Source: Microcaldota archaeon
Lineage (GTDB): Archaea > Micrarchaeota > Micrarchaeia > Micrarchaeales > CABMGC01
Direction of reading: 5' to 3'
DNA length: 16,201 nt
NCBI GenBank assembly: GCA_021846005.1
Contig: JAJZIZ010000014.1
Location: 1 to 16,201 of the forward strand
Below, piece by piece: positions 1-6,894 of the stretch. Position 1 is the first letter of the stretch. Every line of letters begins with the position of its first letter. The notes beneath the pieces were generated by a model, which was given only the letters and a program-made list of their open reading frames with translations, did not search any database and was not told the DNA's origin. The translations under genes were made by a program, and so were the position numbers.

Positions 1-31
1 TCCTGAACTTATAGGCACGCATTGTTTCCAT
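1..31 (-). CDS. TnpB/OrfB-like IS200/IS605 accessory protein, N-terminus only
   Basis: Reading leftward from an ATG at 31-29, the ten visible codons give METMRAYKFR, after which the window ends. An M-(K/R)-AYKFR opening is the usual start of TnpB (OrfB), the RuvC-fold RNA-guided nuclease carried by IS200/IS605 and IS607 elements, where it is normally followed by (I/L)YP. The start could also be the second Met at 22-20. A TATA-like box at 54-61 lies about 26 bases upstream of the ATG, so the mRNA would be nearly leaderless. Only ten residues are visible, so the call rests on a short but characteristic motif. Whether the gene is intact cannot be seen. Confidence 0.55.
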   Translation of the reverse strand, partial: METMRAYKFR

Positions 32-53
32 GTTTCCTGTTTTGTTCTGCATT

Positions 54-61
54 CTTATATA
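54..61 (-). promoter_or_regulatory. TATA box for the leftward TnpB-like gene
   Basis: On the minus strand the sequence reads TATATAAG, a good archaeal TATA box. Its centre is about 26 bases from the ATG at 31, the usual distance to an archaeal transcription start, so it supports a leaderless TnpB transcript. Confidence 0.5.
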
Positions 62-71
62 CTTTCTTGCA

Positions 72-110
72 CGCCCTTACTCCTATCTCAAGGATAGGAG
101 TTTGCGGGCG
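72..110. repeat. Two-part hairpin, probable left end of an IS200/IS605-type element
   Basis: A perfect 9-bp stem (79-87 with 93-101) encloses a 5-base loop (TCAAG). After a small internal loop, a second stem of 5 bp (72-76, CGCCC, with 106-110, GGGCG) closes the structure. IS200/IS605 elements carry subterminal hairpins near their ends that TnpA recognises. This one lies just upstream of the TnpB-like start and begins two bases beyond the stop codon of the SWIM gene. It might also, or instead, end the SNF2-SWIM transcript. No TnpA is visible. Confidence 0.5.
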
Positions 111-112
111 AG

Positions 113-1036
113 TCATATTTTATCAGGATCATTTTCGCTTCTGATTTGGCATTTTTGATGCGCTCTTTCCAGACTGGAATTCCGGGCAATAGTGTTGCTT
201 ATTTTTCCATATATGCTTTCCATTAAAGAAACGAAATTTACAGGCGCTCTCCAAAAGCCAGGCTCGCCGAGCCTCTTTATTACTGCCGCATGCACAAGCG
301 GTACGTCCATAGAGTAGCTCAGACAGGAGAAGTCGGGAATCTCCCAGAACTTATGTATGTCGGCCTTTTTCTTTTTACTGTCGTTCGCAGTTGTTGCAAT
401 TGTTGTCCGCATGAAACGTTCTGGGCGAACAGCTGTCCCATACGCAGCAAGTTTTCTTGTTTTGTTTATCCTTCCCATCAACTCGTTTTTATCCATACCT
501 CTGAGTTTGAAGAGCAAGAATGGATCCTTGTCTAATTCTTCCGCCATAATATAGCACACTGCCGCAATGTGCTTGCATGGCACCGCGATGTCAGGACAGG
601 TGCATGCGGGAAGAAATTCGCTTTTTGACGGGAAGATACTTATGCCATATCCCGAAGCAGACTTTTCCACGGTTTCGGGCATTTCTCCTGCAAGAAGCTT
701 TGCGGCATACAAGGCTTTTTCGGACATATGTTTGACAACCTGCGACCACTGCTCCTCGCCTATAGTCTTCACAGTTATGGTTATGAAATAAGGAAGGCGC
801 ATCGATCCCTGCACCTTTGCCGTTATCAGACCGATCCCCACGCTGAAATCCATAACCTGCCCCATTCTTGCATATTTTTTGCCGCGCGCGAGCCTATTTG
901 ATGTCCATGATGCACCATAGCCTTCAACTATTTCGCGCCATCTCCCCGACCACCATGTTGAACCTATGTCTCCTCGTGAACTTCTTGCCTTTATCCCTTC
1001 TCTTACTGTTCTAGGTTCTGAGGGCTTATAATACAT
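113..1036 (-). CDS. SWIM zinc-finger protein, partner of the SNF2 helicase
   Basis: A 307-residue protein if started at the ATG at 1036-1034, which overlaps the SNF2 stop in the pattern TGATG; a TTG one codon upstream is the alternative. The SWIM zinc-binding signature CxC...CxH is clear at residues 145-156 (CTC, then CKH after PDIAVP). Before it lies the region typical of stand-alone SWIM proteins, with a WWSGRW motif near residue 28, YARMGQV near 55 and a VQGS motif near 75. The Lys/Arg-rich C-terminal third has no domain I recognise. SWIM proteins of this class are usually encoded next to an SNF2-family ATPase, as here. The role is inferred to be nucleic-acid or partner binding for a chromatin/DNA-remodelling or repair complex; the substrate is unknown. 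Confidence 0.85.
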   Translation of the reverse strand: MYYKPSEPRTVREGIKARSSRGDIGSTWWSGRWREIVEGYGASWTSNRLARGKKYARMGQVMDFSVGIGLITAKVQGSMRLPYFITITVKTIGEEQWSQVVKHMSEKALYAAKLLAGEMPETVEKSASGYGISIFPSKSEFLPACTCPDIAVPCKHIAAVCYIMAEELDKDPFLLFKLRGMDKNELMGRINKTRKLAAYGTAVRPERFMRTTIATTANDSKKKKADIHKFWEIPDFSCLSYSMDVPLVHAAVIKRLGEPGFWRAPVNFVSLMESIYGKISNTIARNSSLERAHQKCQIRSENDPDKI

Positions 1037-4000
1037 CAAGACACCCCATTATCAAGCGCGAAAAGCTTCCTGAGCTCATCGTTGTCAAGCTTTGTTATGG
1101 CAGCTTCGTTGCTGCTTGAGATTATACTGCTCGACAGCAGATTCTTGCTTTCCAGCATTGCGTCTATCTTCTCCTCAAGCGTGCCTTTTGTTATAAATTT
1201 GTGCACTTCAACCTTCCTGATCTGCCCTATGCGATATGCCCTGTCCGTAGCCTGGTTTTCCACGGCAGGATTCCACCATCTGTCATAATGAAAAATGTGG
1301 TTTGCGGCAGTTAAATTGAGACCAAAGCCGCCTGCCTTAAGGGAAAGTACGAACACCCGGGGCTTTCCGCCCTGCTGGAACACGCTCACCATTCTGTCTC
1401 TTTCCTTCCTAGGAGTACCACCGTGAAGAAAAAATATTTCACAACCGAGTTTTTTCTGCAGATATGCGCTGAGCATTCCTCCCATCTGCGCGTACTGTGT
1501 GAATATGAGGCTGCTCTCTCCGTTTTCAATGATTTCCTCAAGCATCTCCTCTAGCCTTGCTAGTTTCCCTGACCTTCCGCCAAGCTCGCTGCCGTCGGCA
1601 AGATATAGTGAAGGATGGTCACATACCTGCTTTAGCCTGAGTATCGAATTAAGTATTATGCCTTTTCTTTTTATACCCTCTTCATTCTCTTCTATTGCAG
1701 CCATTACACTGTCGACAACTGCTTGGTACAGTGTTGCCTGTTCTTTGGTAAGCGTACAGTACATCTTTGCCTCAAATTTATCGGGCAGGTCCTTTATCAC
1801 ATTCTTGTCCGACTTGAGCCTGCGCAGAAGGAACGGCTTTATCAATGCCTGCAGTTCGGTTCGCTTCGCCGCGTCCCTGTACTTCTCTATTGGCGTGCCA
1901 TAATTATTCATGAATGAATCCATGCTTTTCAGATAACCCGGATTCAGGAAATCCATTATTGACCATAGTTCCAGGAGGCGATTCTCTATTGGCGTGCCTG
2001 TAAGCGCTATTCTTGACTGAGAAGAAAGCTTCCTCACTGCCTGCGATTGTTTTGTATAGACATTCTTTATATTCTGGGCTTCGTCGAGCGCAAGCAGGTT
2101 CCAGTTTATTTTGCACAAATGCTTAAAATCCCTGTATGTTAACTGGTACGTGCTTATGACAAGATCATTCTTTCCTGCCTCTCTAAGAAACGTTCTCCCC
2201 TTCAGTCTGTCGTTTCCATGATGCACCATAAATTTGAGAGACGGAGCGAACTTCTGAAGCTCCATCACCCAGTTGCCCACCACAGACGTAGGACATATGA
2301 GGAGGGTGTGTGCGCTTGGATTCTTCTGCTTCCTATTGAGCAGAAGAGAAATAAGCTGTATTGTCTTCCCAAGCCCCATATCATCTGCAAGGCACGCTCC
2401 TATGCCATAACCCGAAAGATAATCTAGCCATGAATAACCCACAAGCTGATAATCTCGCAAGGTGCCGTTAAGTGAAAGAGGATGGGGAAGCATGGCAAAT
2501 GATCCTTCTCCCTTAAGCCTGTCAAAGATGCCCTTAAGAATTTTATTATCATAACTGAAAGTAAATTTTCCAGAGGCATGATCCGAAAGCATGAGGGCAA
2601 GCGCATCCCTCGCACTTATTCCCCCGTCTTTCTTGAATCTTCTTATCATGTCAATGGTCTTTTGCATTACCTCCGTGTTGAGTCCTATCCATCTGCCTTT
2701 TATATTGACTATCTCGCTTTTAAGCGAAGCTAGAAGCATGAAATCCCGTTCTGATATCTCTTCGCCGCCTATGGAAAGCTTCCAGTCAAAGGCCATAAGA
2801 GAATCAAGGCTGAAAAATCCTTCGCTTTTCGACTTCAACGCTACGCTTATGCCGAATGGGCTTTTTTGGTTGTTATCGAGCCATGATGGCAGCATGACAC
2901 CATAGCCGCTATCTTTCAATATCACCGCTGACTGCCGGAGGAAATTGCTCACTTCGCCGAGTTTGAGGCTACAGCCTGTCGGGGCAGGATGAGAAAGGCT
3001 GGATGTTATTGGTTTGAAGAGCCTTGAGGCAAACCCCAAATCCTGTAGCAGTGCGTTCTGTGCCGCGTCTATTCCGCCTTTGAAATATTTTCCTACGCCG
3101 GGAGAGGCTCCCCAGATCTTTGCCGCTTCTATTATTAGACTCGTGTCTTCCTTTGACCTTACAAGATAATCGAGTAGCCATTCCTCCTTATTGCCTGAAG
3201 CATTGCCGGAGATTGGCTTGTCCGATGGGGGAGAAAGCCTAAAGCACGTCGTAAAATTTCTAAGGTTACTGTTTTCTATAGAGCCTGACCATTCTTTTAT
3301 CCCGCCGTAGAGCTTATCAAGCTTTATGATATCGGAATCTAATTCTTTTTTCCTGAAGAGAGCATCCATCCATTTGTATTCAATCCCGTAGCCAAGATCG
3401 CCAGCGTCAAGGATATCTTTTTCCTGAAGGAATTTTTGTATCAGCGCTTCTGCAAATCCGCAGAGGATGCCGTACATTAGTGCTTCTTCGCCTTCTCCGG
3501 CGAATTCAGAAAGCGATTGCGGCATCATCTTCTGAAGCAGTTCCATCCGTTCATTAGTATGATCGTCGAAAAAGAACTTCCACCTTGGCATAAACACTTT
3601 ATTCTGCCTTTCAATGCCAGGTAGGTATCTCTGCTTCATCACAAGTTCAGAAGCAAGCTTCAAAACTTCAACAAGATAAAGGATATCATTTGCAAATTTC
3701 ACCTCCGCGTTGCCAGATTCGCCAATTTGACTTGTCTGATTAATGAATTCCAGTGCATGCCTTGCGTCAAATTCTATTGCAGCCACCGACCACTCCTTCA
3801 ATCTGACCTTCTCATTTTCAGGTGGGGCATGAAGCGAGCAGATCGGAGTGGCGCCGGTAGGAAGCTTAAGGGGGAGATTTCTTCTGGCCCCAATATCAGA
3901 GAAATAGACAAGATTCATGCTATGGTTGAGTTCTTCATGAGAAGCGGAGAATGGATGTTCTCTGCTGCGCGGTCTTTTGCGCCGAGCGCAGCGTTCTGCG

Positions 4001-4071
4001 AATTCGCCCCAAATGTAAAAAAGAGGAATGCCTTCTTCCATCCTACATGCAGTATGGATTACTGTCGTCAA
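1036..4071 (-). CDS. SNF2/Rad54-family helicase (superfamily 2 ATPase)
   Basis: A 1,011-residue protein. The first half (to about residue 520) is the poorly conserved region of prokaryotic SNF2 proteins; it opens with VIHTACR...FYIWGEF, matching the usual N-terminus. The ATPase core follows: Walker A LADDMGLGKT at 561-570, DEAQ box at 663-666, TGTPIENRL at 691-699, and RRLKSDK near 750. The C-terminal helicase lobe has LSLKAGGFGLNL near 909-920, the RWWNPAVENQATDRAYRIGQ block ending at 950 (motif VI). All motifs needed for ATP-driven translocation on double-stranded DNA are present. The start is a TTG at 4071-4069, with no better in-frame start upstream before the promoter region. It is translationally coupled to the downstream SWIM gene. 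Such pairs occur widely in bacteria and archaea; the cellular role is not established here. Confidence 0.93.
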   Translation of the reverse strand: MTTVIHTACRMEEGIPLFYIWGEFAERCARRKRPRSREHPFSASHEELNHSMNLVYFSDIGARRNLPLKLPTGATPICSLHAPPENEKVRLKEWSVAAIEFDARHALEFINQTSQIGESGNAEVKFANDILYLVEVLKLASELVMKQRYLPGIERQNKVFMPRWKFFFDDHTNERMELLQKMMPQSLSEFAGEGEEALMYGILCGFAEALIQKFLQEKDILDAGDLGYGIEYKWMDALFRKKELDSDIIKLDKLYGGIKEWSGSIENSNLRNFTTCFRLSPPSDKPISGNASGNKEEWLLDYLVRSKEDTSLIIEAAKIWGASPGVGKYFKGGIDAAQNALLQDLGFASRLFKPITSSLSHPAPTGCSLKLGEVSNFLRQSAVILKDSGYGVMLPSWLDNNQKSPFGISVALKSKSEGFFSLDSLMAFDWKLSIGGEEISERDFMLLASLKSEIVNIKGRWIGLNTEVMQKTIDMIRRFKKDGGISARDALALMLSDHASGKFTFSYDNKILKGIFDRLKGEGSFAMLPHPLSLNGTLRDYQLVGYSWLDYLSGYGIGACLADDMGLGKTIQLISLLLNRKQKNPSAHTLLICPTSVVGNWVMELQKFAPSLKFMVHHGNDRLKGRTFLREAGKNDLVISTYQLTYRDFKHLCKINWNLLALDEAQNIKNVYTKQSQAVRKLSSQSRIALTGTPIENRLLELWSIMDFLNPGYLKSMDSFMNNYGTPIEKYRDAAKRTELQALIKPFLLRRLKSDKNVIKDLPDKFEAKMYCTLTKEQATLYQAVVDSVMAAIEENEEGIKRKGIILNSILRLKQVCDHPSLYLADGSELGGRSGKLARLEEMLEEIIENGESSLIFTQYAQMGGMLSAYLQKKLGCEIFFLHGGTPRKERDRMVSVFQQGGKPRVFVLSLKAGGFGLNLTAANHIFHYDRWWNPAVENQATDRAYRIGQIRKVEVHKFITKGTLEEKIDAMLESKNLLSSSIISSSNEAAITKLDNDELRKLFALDNGVS

Positions 4072-4129
4072 ATCATCAAGCCGACCACCGCATGTATAAC
4101 ATGTGATTTCTATCAGATAAGAAGATAAG

Positions 4130-4137
4130 AATATATG
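4130..4137 (-). promoter_or_regulatory. Candidate TATA box of the SNF2-SWIM operon
   Basis: The minus strand reads CATATATT about 60 bases upstream of the TTG start at 4071. Transcription would begin near 4106 and leave a leader of about 35 bases. The assignment is by position and composition only. Confidence 0.4.
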
Positions 4138-4146
4138 AAGCCATAG

Positions 4147-4170
4147 GTTTCAGACCAGCCTGGTTGAAAC
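4147..4170. repeat. Imperfect palindrome upstream of the SNF2 promoter
   Basis: GTTTCA (4147-4152) pairs with TGAAAC (4165-4170), and ACCAG (4154-4158) pairs with CTGGT (4160-4164), around a central C with one unpaired G. It lies 10 bases upstream of the candidate SNF2 TATA box, and the AsnC transcript should end next to it. It could be an operator for the helicase operon or part of the 3' end of the regulator mRNA. Confidence 0.45.
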
Positions 4171-4177
4171 AAAAAAA
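4171..4177 (-). terminator. Oligo-T terminator after the AsnC-type regulator
   Basis: The minus strand carries seven consecutive T residues about 40 bases after the regulator stop codon at 4216-4218. Archaeal RNA polymerase commonly terminates at such T tracts without needing a hairpin. No other T run lies between the two leftward transcription units. Confidence 0.45.
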
Positions 4178-4215
4178 CGTAAGTCCTGCAGGAATGAACT
4201 ATTATTACAGGATTG

Positions 4216-4689
4216 TCAGTAATTAGGCGCAATCCACCTAGCATGTTCATCCTTGATTTCTTCCACTATCGCTATCTTCCTTACCTCATTTACACCGTCT
4301 ATGGCTGCTATCTTATCCCGTATTATTTCGTCTATGTTATCAAGGCTGACTCCGGATACTTTTATGAAGAGGCCGAAGTCATAAAAGAGTTCATATACTT
4401 CATAGACCTCCGGGAGGCTCGCGAGTATCCTCTTTATCTTGTCGTGCTTTTCCGATGCCGTCTTAAGAAGCACTATGGAGATAACGAAGTTACTCGCGTA
4501 CTCATGATTGATCTCTATAGTAAATTTCTTTATTACGTTGTTCTTGACTAAGCGCCTGAATCTGTGCTGTAGCGTTGCGTCAGGTATTCCTGATGCCTTA
4601 GACATCTCAGTGAAACTTATCCTTGAATTCTGCGCAAGATAATTAAGTATTTTTAGATCTACTTCGTCGAGTTTTAGTTTATTGCCCAT
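4216..4689 (-). CDS. Lrp/AsnC-family transcriptional regulator
   Basis: A 157-residue protein from the ATG at 4689-4687; a TTG four codons upstream is possible, but family members typically start shortly before the LDEVDLKIL motif seen here at residues 7-15. Residues 8-56 form the AsnC helix-turn-helix (LAQNSRISFTEMSKASGIPDATL). Residues about 68-145 are the ligand-sensing RAM domain, with YELFYDFGLF at 99-108 in the place of the family's effector-pocket turn. The length is that of a standard single-domain-pair Lrp. It is transcribed divergently from the NRAMP-like gene across a 186-bp A+T-rich spacer with a palindrome, so it may control itself and that transporter. The effector cannot be told from sequence. 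Confidence 0.9.
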   Translation of the reverse strand: MGNKLKLDEVDLKILNYLAQNSRISFTEMSKASGIPDATLQHRFRRLVKNNVIKKFTIEINHEYASNFVISIVLLKTASEKHDKIKRILASLPEVYEVYELFYDFGLFIKVSGVSLDNIDEIIRDKIAAIDGVNEVRKIAIVEEIKDEHARWIAPNY

Positions 4690-4733
4690 TTCCCAAATCA
4701 ACCATTTATAGATACGAACAAAAAGATTATTAA

Positions 4734-4741
4734 TTTTATAT
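4734..4741 (-). promoter_or_regulatory. Candidate TATA box of the AsnC-type regulator
   Basis: The minus strand reads ATATAAAA, about 48 bases upstream of the ATG at 4689, which predicts a leader of roughly 20 bases. A second match (TATAAATG, 4710-4703) is closer but would leave almost no room before the start codon. Confidence 0.4.
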
Positions 4742-4786
4742 CTGCTTTTTAGTCATATATAGTAATATTCCTAATTTTATATTATA

Positions 4787-4805
4787 ATTTGGTATAATAC
4801 CAAAT
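4787..4805. promoter_or_regulatory. 19-bp perfect palindromic operator in front of the NRAMP-like gene
   Basis: ATTTGGTAT and ATACCAAAT form perfect 9-bp arms around a single central A. The site ends two bases before the TATA box at 4807, covering the place where TFB contacts the BRE. A protein bound here should block initiation of the transporter operon. The binder could be the divergent AsnC-type protein or a DtxR/MntR-type metal sensor encoded elsewhere. Confidence 0.6.
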
Positions 4806-4806
4806 A

Positions 4807-4814
4807 TTTATATA
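4807..4814 (+). promoter_or_regulatory. TATA box of the NRAMP-like operon
   Basis: TTTATATA matches the archaeal TATA consensus. Transcription would start near 4836, giving a leader of about 40 bases before the TTG at 4876. It directly follows the 19-bp palindrome. Confidence 0.6.
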
Positions 4815-4875
4815 TTAGTTAGTAATAATCTAATTAAACTGGAGAATTGCAACTACATTAGCCCGTGGTGTTTAG

Positions 4876-6273
4876 TTGGAAAATAATGTAAATGAAGCAA
4901 ATGCAAGAGGGCAGACTAACAACATCGAGGCTGGCCGCCGCCGAAAGTTCCAGGGGGAGATAACAAGGGAGGACATTCTCAGGGTAAACGAGAGAAAACA
5001 GATAGAAGATCTTAAGTCTAACCATTCATTTAGGAATAAGCTTCTCCTCTTTCTCATTCTTGTAGGACCGGGAATGCTGGTCATGCTTGCAGATAACGAT
5101 GCAGGCGGAATAATTACCTATGCCATAACTGGAGCAACATATGGGATCAGCATCTTCATCCCCTTCCTGATACTAATGATACTTGTCGCATATGTAGTCC
5201 AGGAAATGACTGTTAGGCTAGGCACCGTTACCCACAGAGGACACATGGAACTGATTTTTACGAGGCTTGGAAAGGGATGGGGAATTTTTTCCGTTATAGA
5301 TCTCATAATTGCAAATTTCCTTACCATAATAACCGAATTCATAGGCATCGGCGCGGCGCTTATGTTCATAGGCGTACCCATAGTATATGGAGTATTGATA
5401 AGCGCAGCGGTATTGCTCCTTATACTTGGTTTTAGAAGATATTTAACAATAGAAAAAATGATGCTGGCATTTGCCTGTCTGAACATTGTATATATTCCTT
5501 TAGCGATCCTTACGAAACCATCGATTTCACAGATTTTGGCTTCGTTTTCATTTGCAGGCATACCTCACGGCAGCCTCAGCGTTATGGTATTCCTTCTTAT
5601 AGCCAACCTTGGCACAACGATAGCGCCATGGATGCTGTTTTACCAGCAGTCTGCAGTGGTGGACAAGGGAAGCAACAAGGAAGACATCGGATATGGCAAG
5701 ATAGATACATTCATAGGAGCCGTAATAATGGGAATAGTATCAGTTGCAATAGTTATCCTTACGGCCATGACACTGCACGTGAATGGGGTCAACACCATCT
5801 CTTTCACGAGTCTCCAATTTGCACAGGGCATATCCAAATTTATGGGCAACTATGCCGGTGTTCTCTTTTCCATAGGCTTGTTTGAAGCAGGATTTGTTGC
5901 GGCATTTGCGCTTGCGTCTTCATCGGCCTGGGCTCTTGGGGAGATTGTAGACACGCCGCACAGCTTGAATAATGGATTCAAAGAGGCAAGGCTCTTCTAT
6001 GGAGTCTTTCTGGTAAGCATATTGGGTGCAGCACTTGTAGTCCTTATACCCAATGCCCCATTAGGATTCTTTACCCTGTTAGTGCAGATAATAGCTACAC
6101 TGCTGATGCCGCCTGCGCTCATCTTCCTTTATTTCCTTGTAAATGACAAGGAATTGATGGGCAATTACACTAATGGCAGATGGACGAATATCGCAGTAAT
6201 AGCGATAATCGCAGGCATAATAGCAATGAATACGATACTTGCAATTTTATTGGCAGGAGGTTCGACAATATGA
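4876..6273 (+). CDS. NRAMP-like divalent metal transporter with altered metal site
   Basis: A 465-residue integral membrane protein with about eleven hydrophobic helices after a charged, probably cytoplasmic N-terminal tail of about 53 residues. The TM1 block is GPGMLVMLADNDAGG (64-78), where classic NRAMPs have DPGN: the Asp (75) is kept but Asn becomes Gly (78). The TM6 block is GTTIAPWM (246-253), where classic members have MPH: the metal-binding Met is Ala250 and His is Trp252. This is the pattern of a divergent NRAMP-related branch, so the ion may not be Mn or Fe. The start is a TTG at 4876; an in-frame TAG lies just before it and no other start codon occurs before TM1. Its stop overlaps the next small gene as ATGA. 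Confidence 0.88.
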   Translation: MENNVNEANARGQTNNIEAGRRRKFQGEITREDILRVNERKQIEDLKSNHSFRNKLLLFLILVGPGMLVMLADNDAGGIITYAITGATYGISIFIPFLILMILVAYVVQEMTVRLGTVTHRGHMELIFTRLGKGWGIFSVIDLIIANFLTIITEFIGIGAALMFIGVPIVYGVLISAAVLLLILGFRRYLTIEKMMLAFACLNIVYIPLAILTKPSISQILASFSFAGIPHGSLSVMVFLLIANLGTTIAPWMLFYQQSAVVDKGSNKEDIGYGKIDTFIGAVIMGIVSVAIVILTAMTLHVNGVNTISFTSLQFAQGISKFMGNYAGVLFSIGLFEAGFVAAFALASSSAWALGEIVDTPHSLNNGFKEARLFYGVFLVSILGAALVVLIPNAPLGFFTLLVQIIATLLMPPALIFLYFLVNDKELMGNYTNGRWTNIAVIAIIAGIIAMNTILAILLAGGSTI

Positions 6274-6473
6274 ACACACATGAAAATTTGGATAGGCAGA
6301 TGACTAGAAGAGATGTGGCCAGAGTGATAGGAGACCATGCAACATTTGTAAAGAAAGAGGCGCTCTGCAAAATGAAGATGACAAAAAAGATGGGATATCT
6401 GATGCTTGGGATTAGGATATACATAGTCGCAATACTTCTGGTGATGATACTTAGCCTGTTAAGAGTAATCTGA
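6270..6473 (+). CDS. 67-aa single-pass membrane protein coupled to the NRAMP-like gene
   Basis: The ATG at 6270 overlaps the transporter's TGA stop (ATGA), and a Shine-Dalgarno-like GGCAGGAGG lies about 10 bases upstream, inside the transporter gene. The 67-residue product has a basic, hydrophilic N-terminal half (TRRDVARVIGDH, then KKEALCKMKMTKK) and one hydrophobic helix at about 42-64, so the N-terminus is predicted to be cytoplasmic. I do not recognise a family. The overlap implies translation together with the transporter, and an accessory or regulatory subunit is the natural guess. Confidence 0.7.
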   Translation: MNTHENLDRQMTRRDVARVIGDHATFVKKEALCKMKMTKKMGYLMLGIRIYIVAILLVMILSLLRVI

Positions 6474-6583
6474 TCTCTGGCCTGCGATGGCTAACGGAGC
6501 AAGGATCTGATGCCTGAAGTTACGGACTTTGCTGCGCCGGCTTAATTTAAAATTGAAGGCCTGTGCCTCCACATAAACATTGA

Positions 6584-6658
6584 CAGGCATGACGGGATTT
6601 GAACCCGCAACCAAAGGCTCCGGAAGCCGCCGTGCTATCCAAGTTACACCACATGCCC
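6584..6658 (-). tRNA. tRNA-Arg (anticodon CCG)
   Basis: A complete 75-base cloverleaf on the minus strand. The acceptor is GGGCATG paired with CATGCCT (one G-U), discriminator G. The D-arm is GTG/CAC, and the T-arm contains GGTTCAAATCC. The anticodon loop is TTCCGGA with U33 and anticodon CCG, which reads CGG. The anticodon stem GCGGC/GCCTT has a C-U mismatch and a G-U pair at its outer end, unlike its TCG sister at 8607. CCA is not encoded. A TATA-like box (TTTTTATA on the plus strand, 6677-6684) lies about 23 bases upstream. Confidence 0.9.
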
Positions 6659-6676
6659 AGATTACAGCTCTGATTA

Positions 6677-6684
6677 TTTTTATA
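6677..6684 (-). promoter_or_regulatory. TATA box of tRNA-Arg(CCG)
   Basis: The minus strand reads TATAAAAA with its centre about 23 bases from the mature tRNA 5' end, so the primary transcript would carry almost no leader. Confidence 0.5.
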
Positions 6685-6838
6685 CAATACGTATATACTA
6701 CTACTTCATCAGCAAAAAATAAACTTCTTTTCAAATGTCTTTTAGAATGATAATTTAGTTTTACGCAGTATCTCCTTCCTATCTTTAAAGTATTCACCAG
6801 ATATGTATCAAATGAAACAAATATATCCTGTTTTGTTA

Positions 6839-6847
6839 CATATATAT
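6839..6847 (+). promoter_or_regulatory. Candidate TATA box of the cassette operon
   Basis: CATATATAT about 52 bases upstream of the ATG at 6895, predicting a leader of about 25 bases. The stretch is A+T-rich throughout, so the exact box is uncertain. Confidence 0.35.
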
Positions 6848-6894
6848 CTCAAAATTCAAATAGGTATTTTGTTATGAACTATCAGTTAAATTAG

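Noticed and set aside
4183..4192. TCCTGCAGGA palindrome after the regulator gene
   Set aside because: Only 10 bp, common by chance, and not near a promoter in a suitable position.
4213..4551. Open frame antisense to the AsnC gene
   Set aside because: Low-complexity Tyr/Leu-rich product, opposite a well-supported gene; a shadow.
6180..6269. Longer version of the small membrane protein starting at 6180
   Set aside because: It would run 90 bases inside the transporter gene; the ATG at 6270 has a ribosome binding site and the ATGA overlap.
6474..6583. Box C/D sRNA between the small membrane gene and tRNA-Arg
   Set aside because: CTGATGC and CTGA resemble C and D boxes, but the C box does not match RUGAUGA and no terminal stem is seen.
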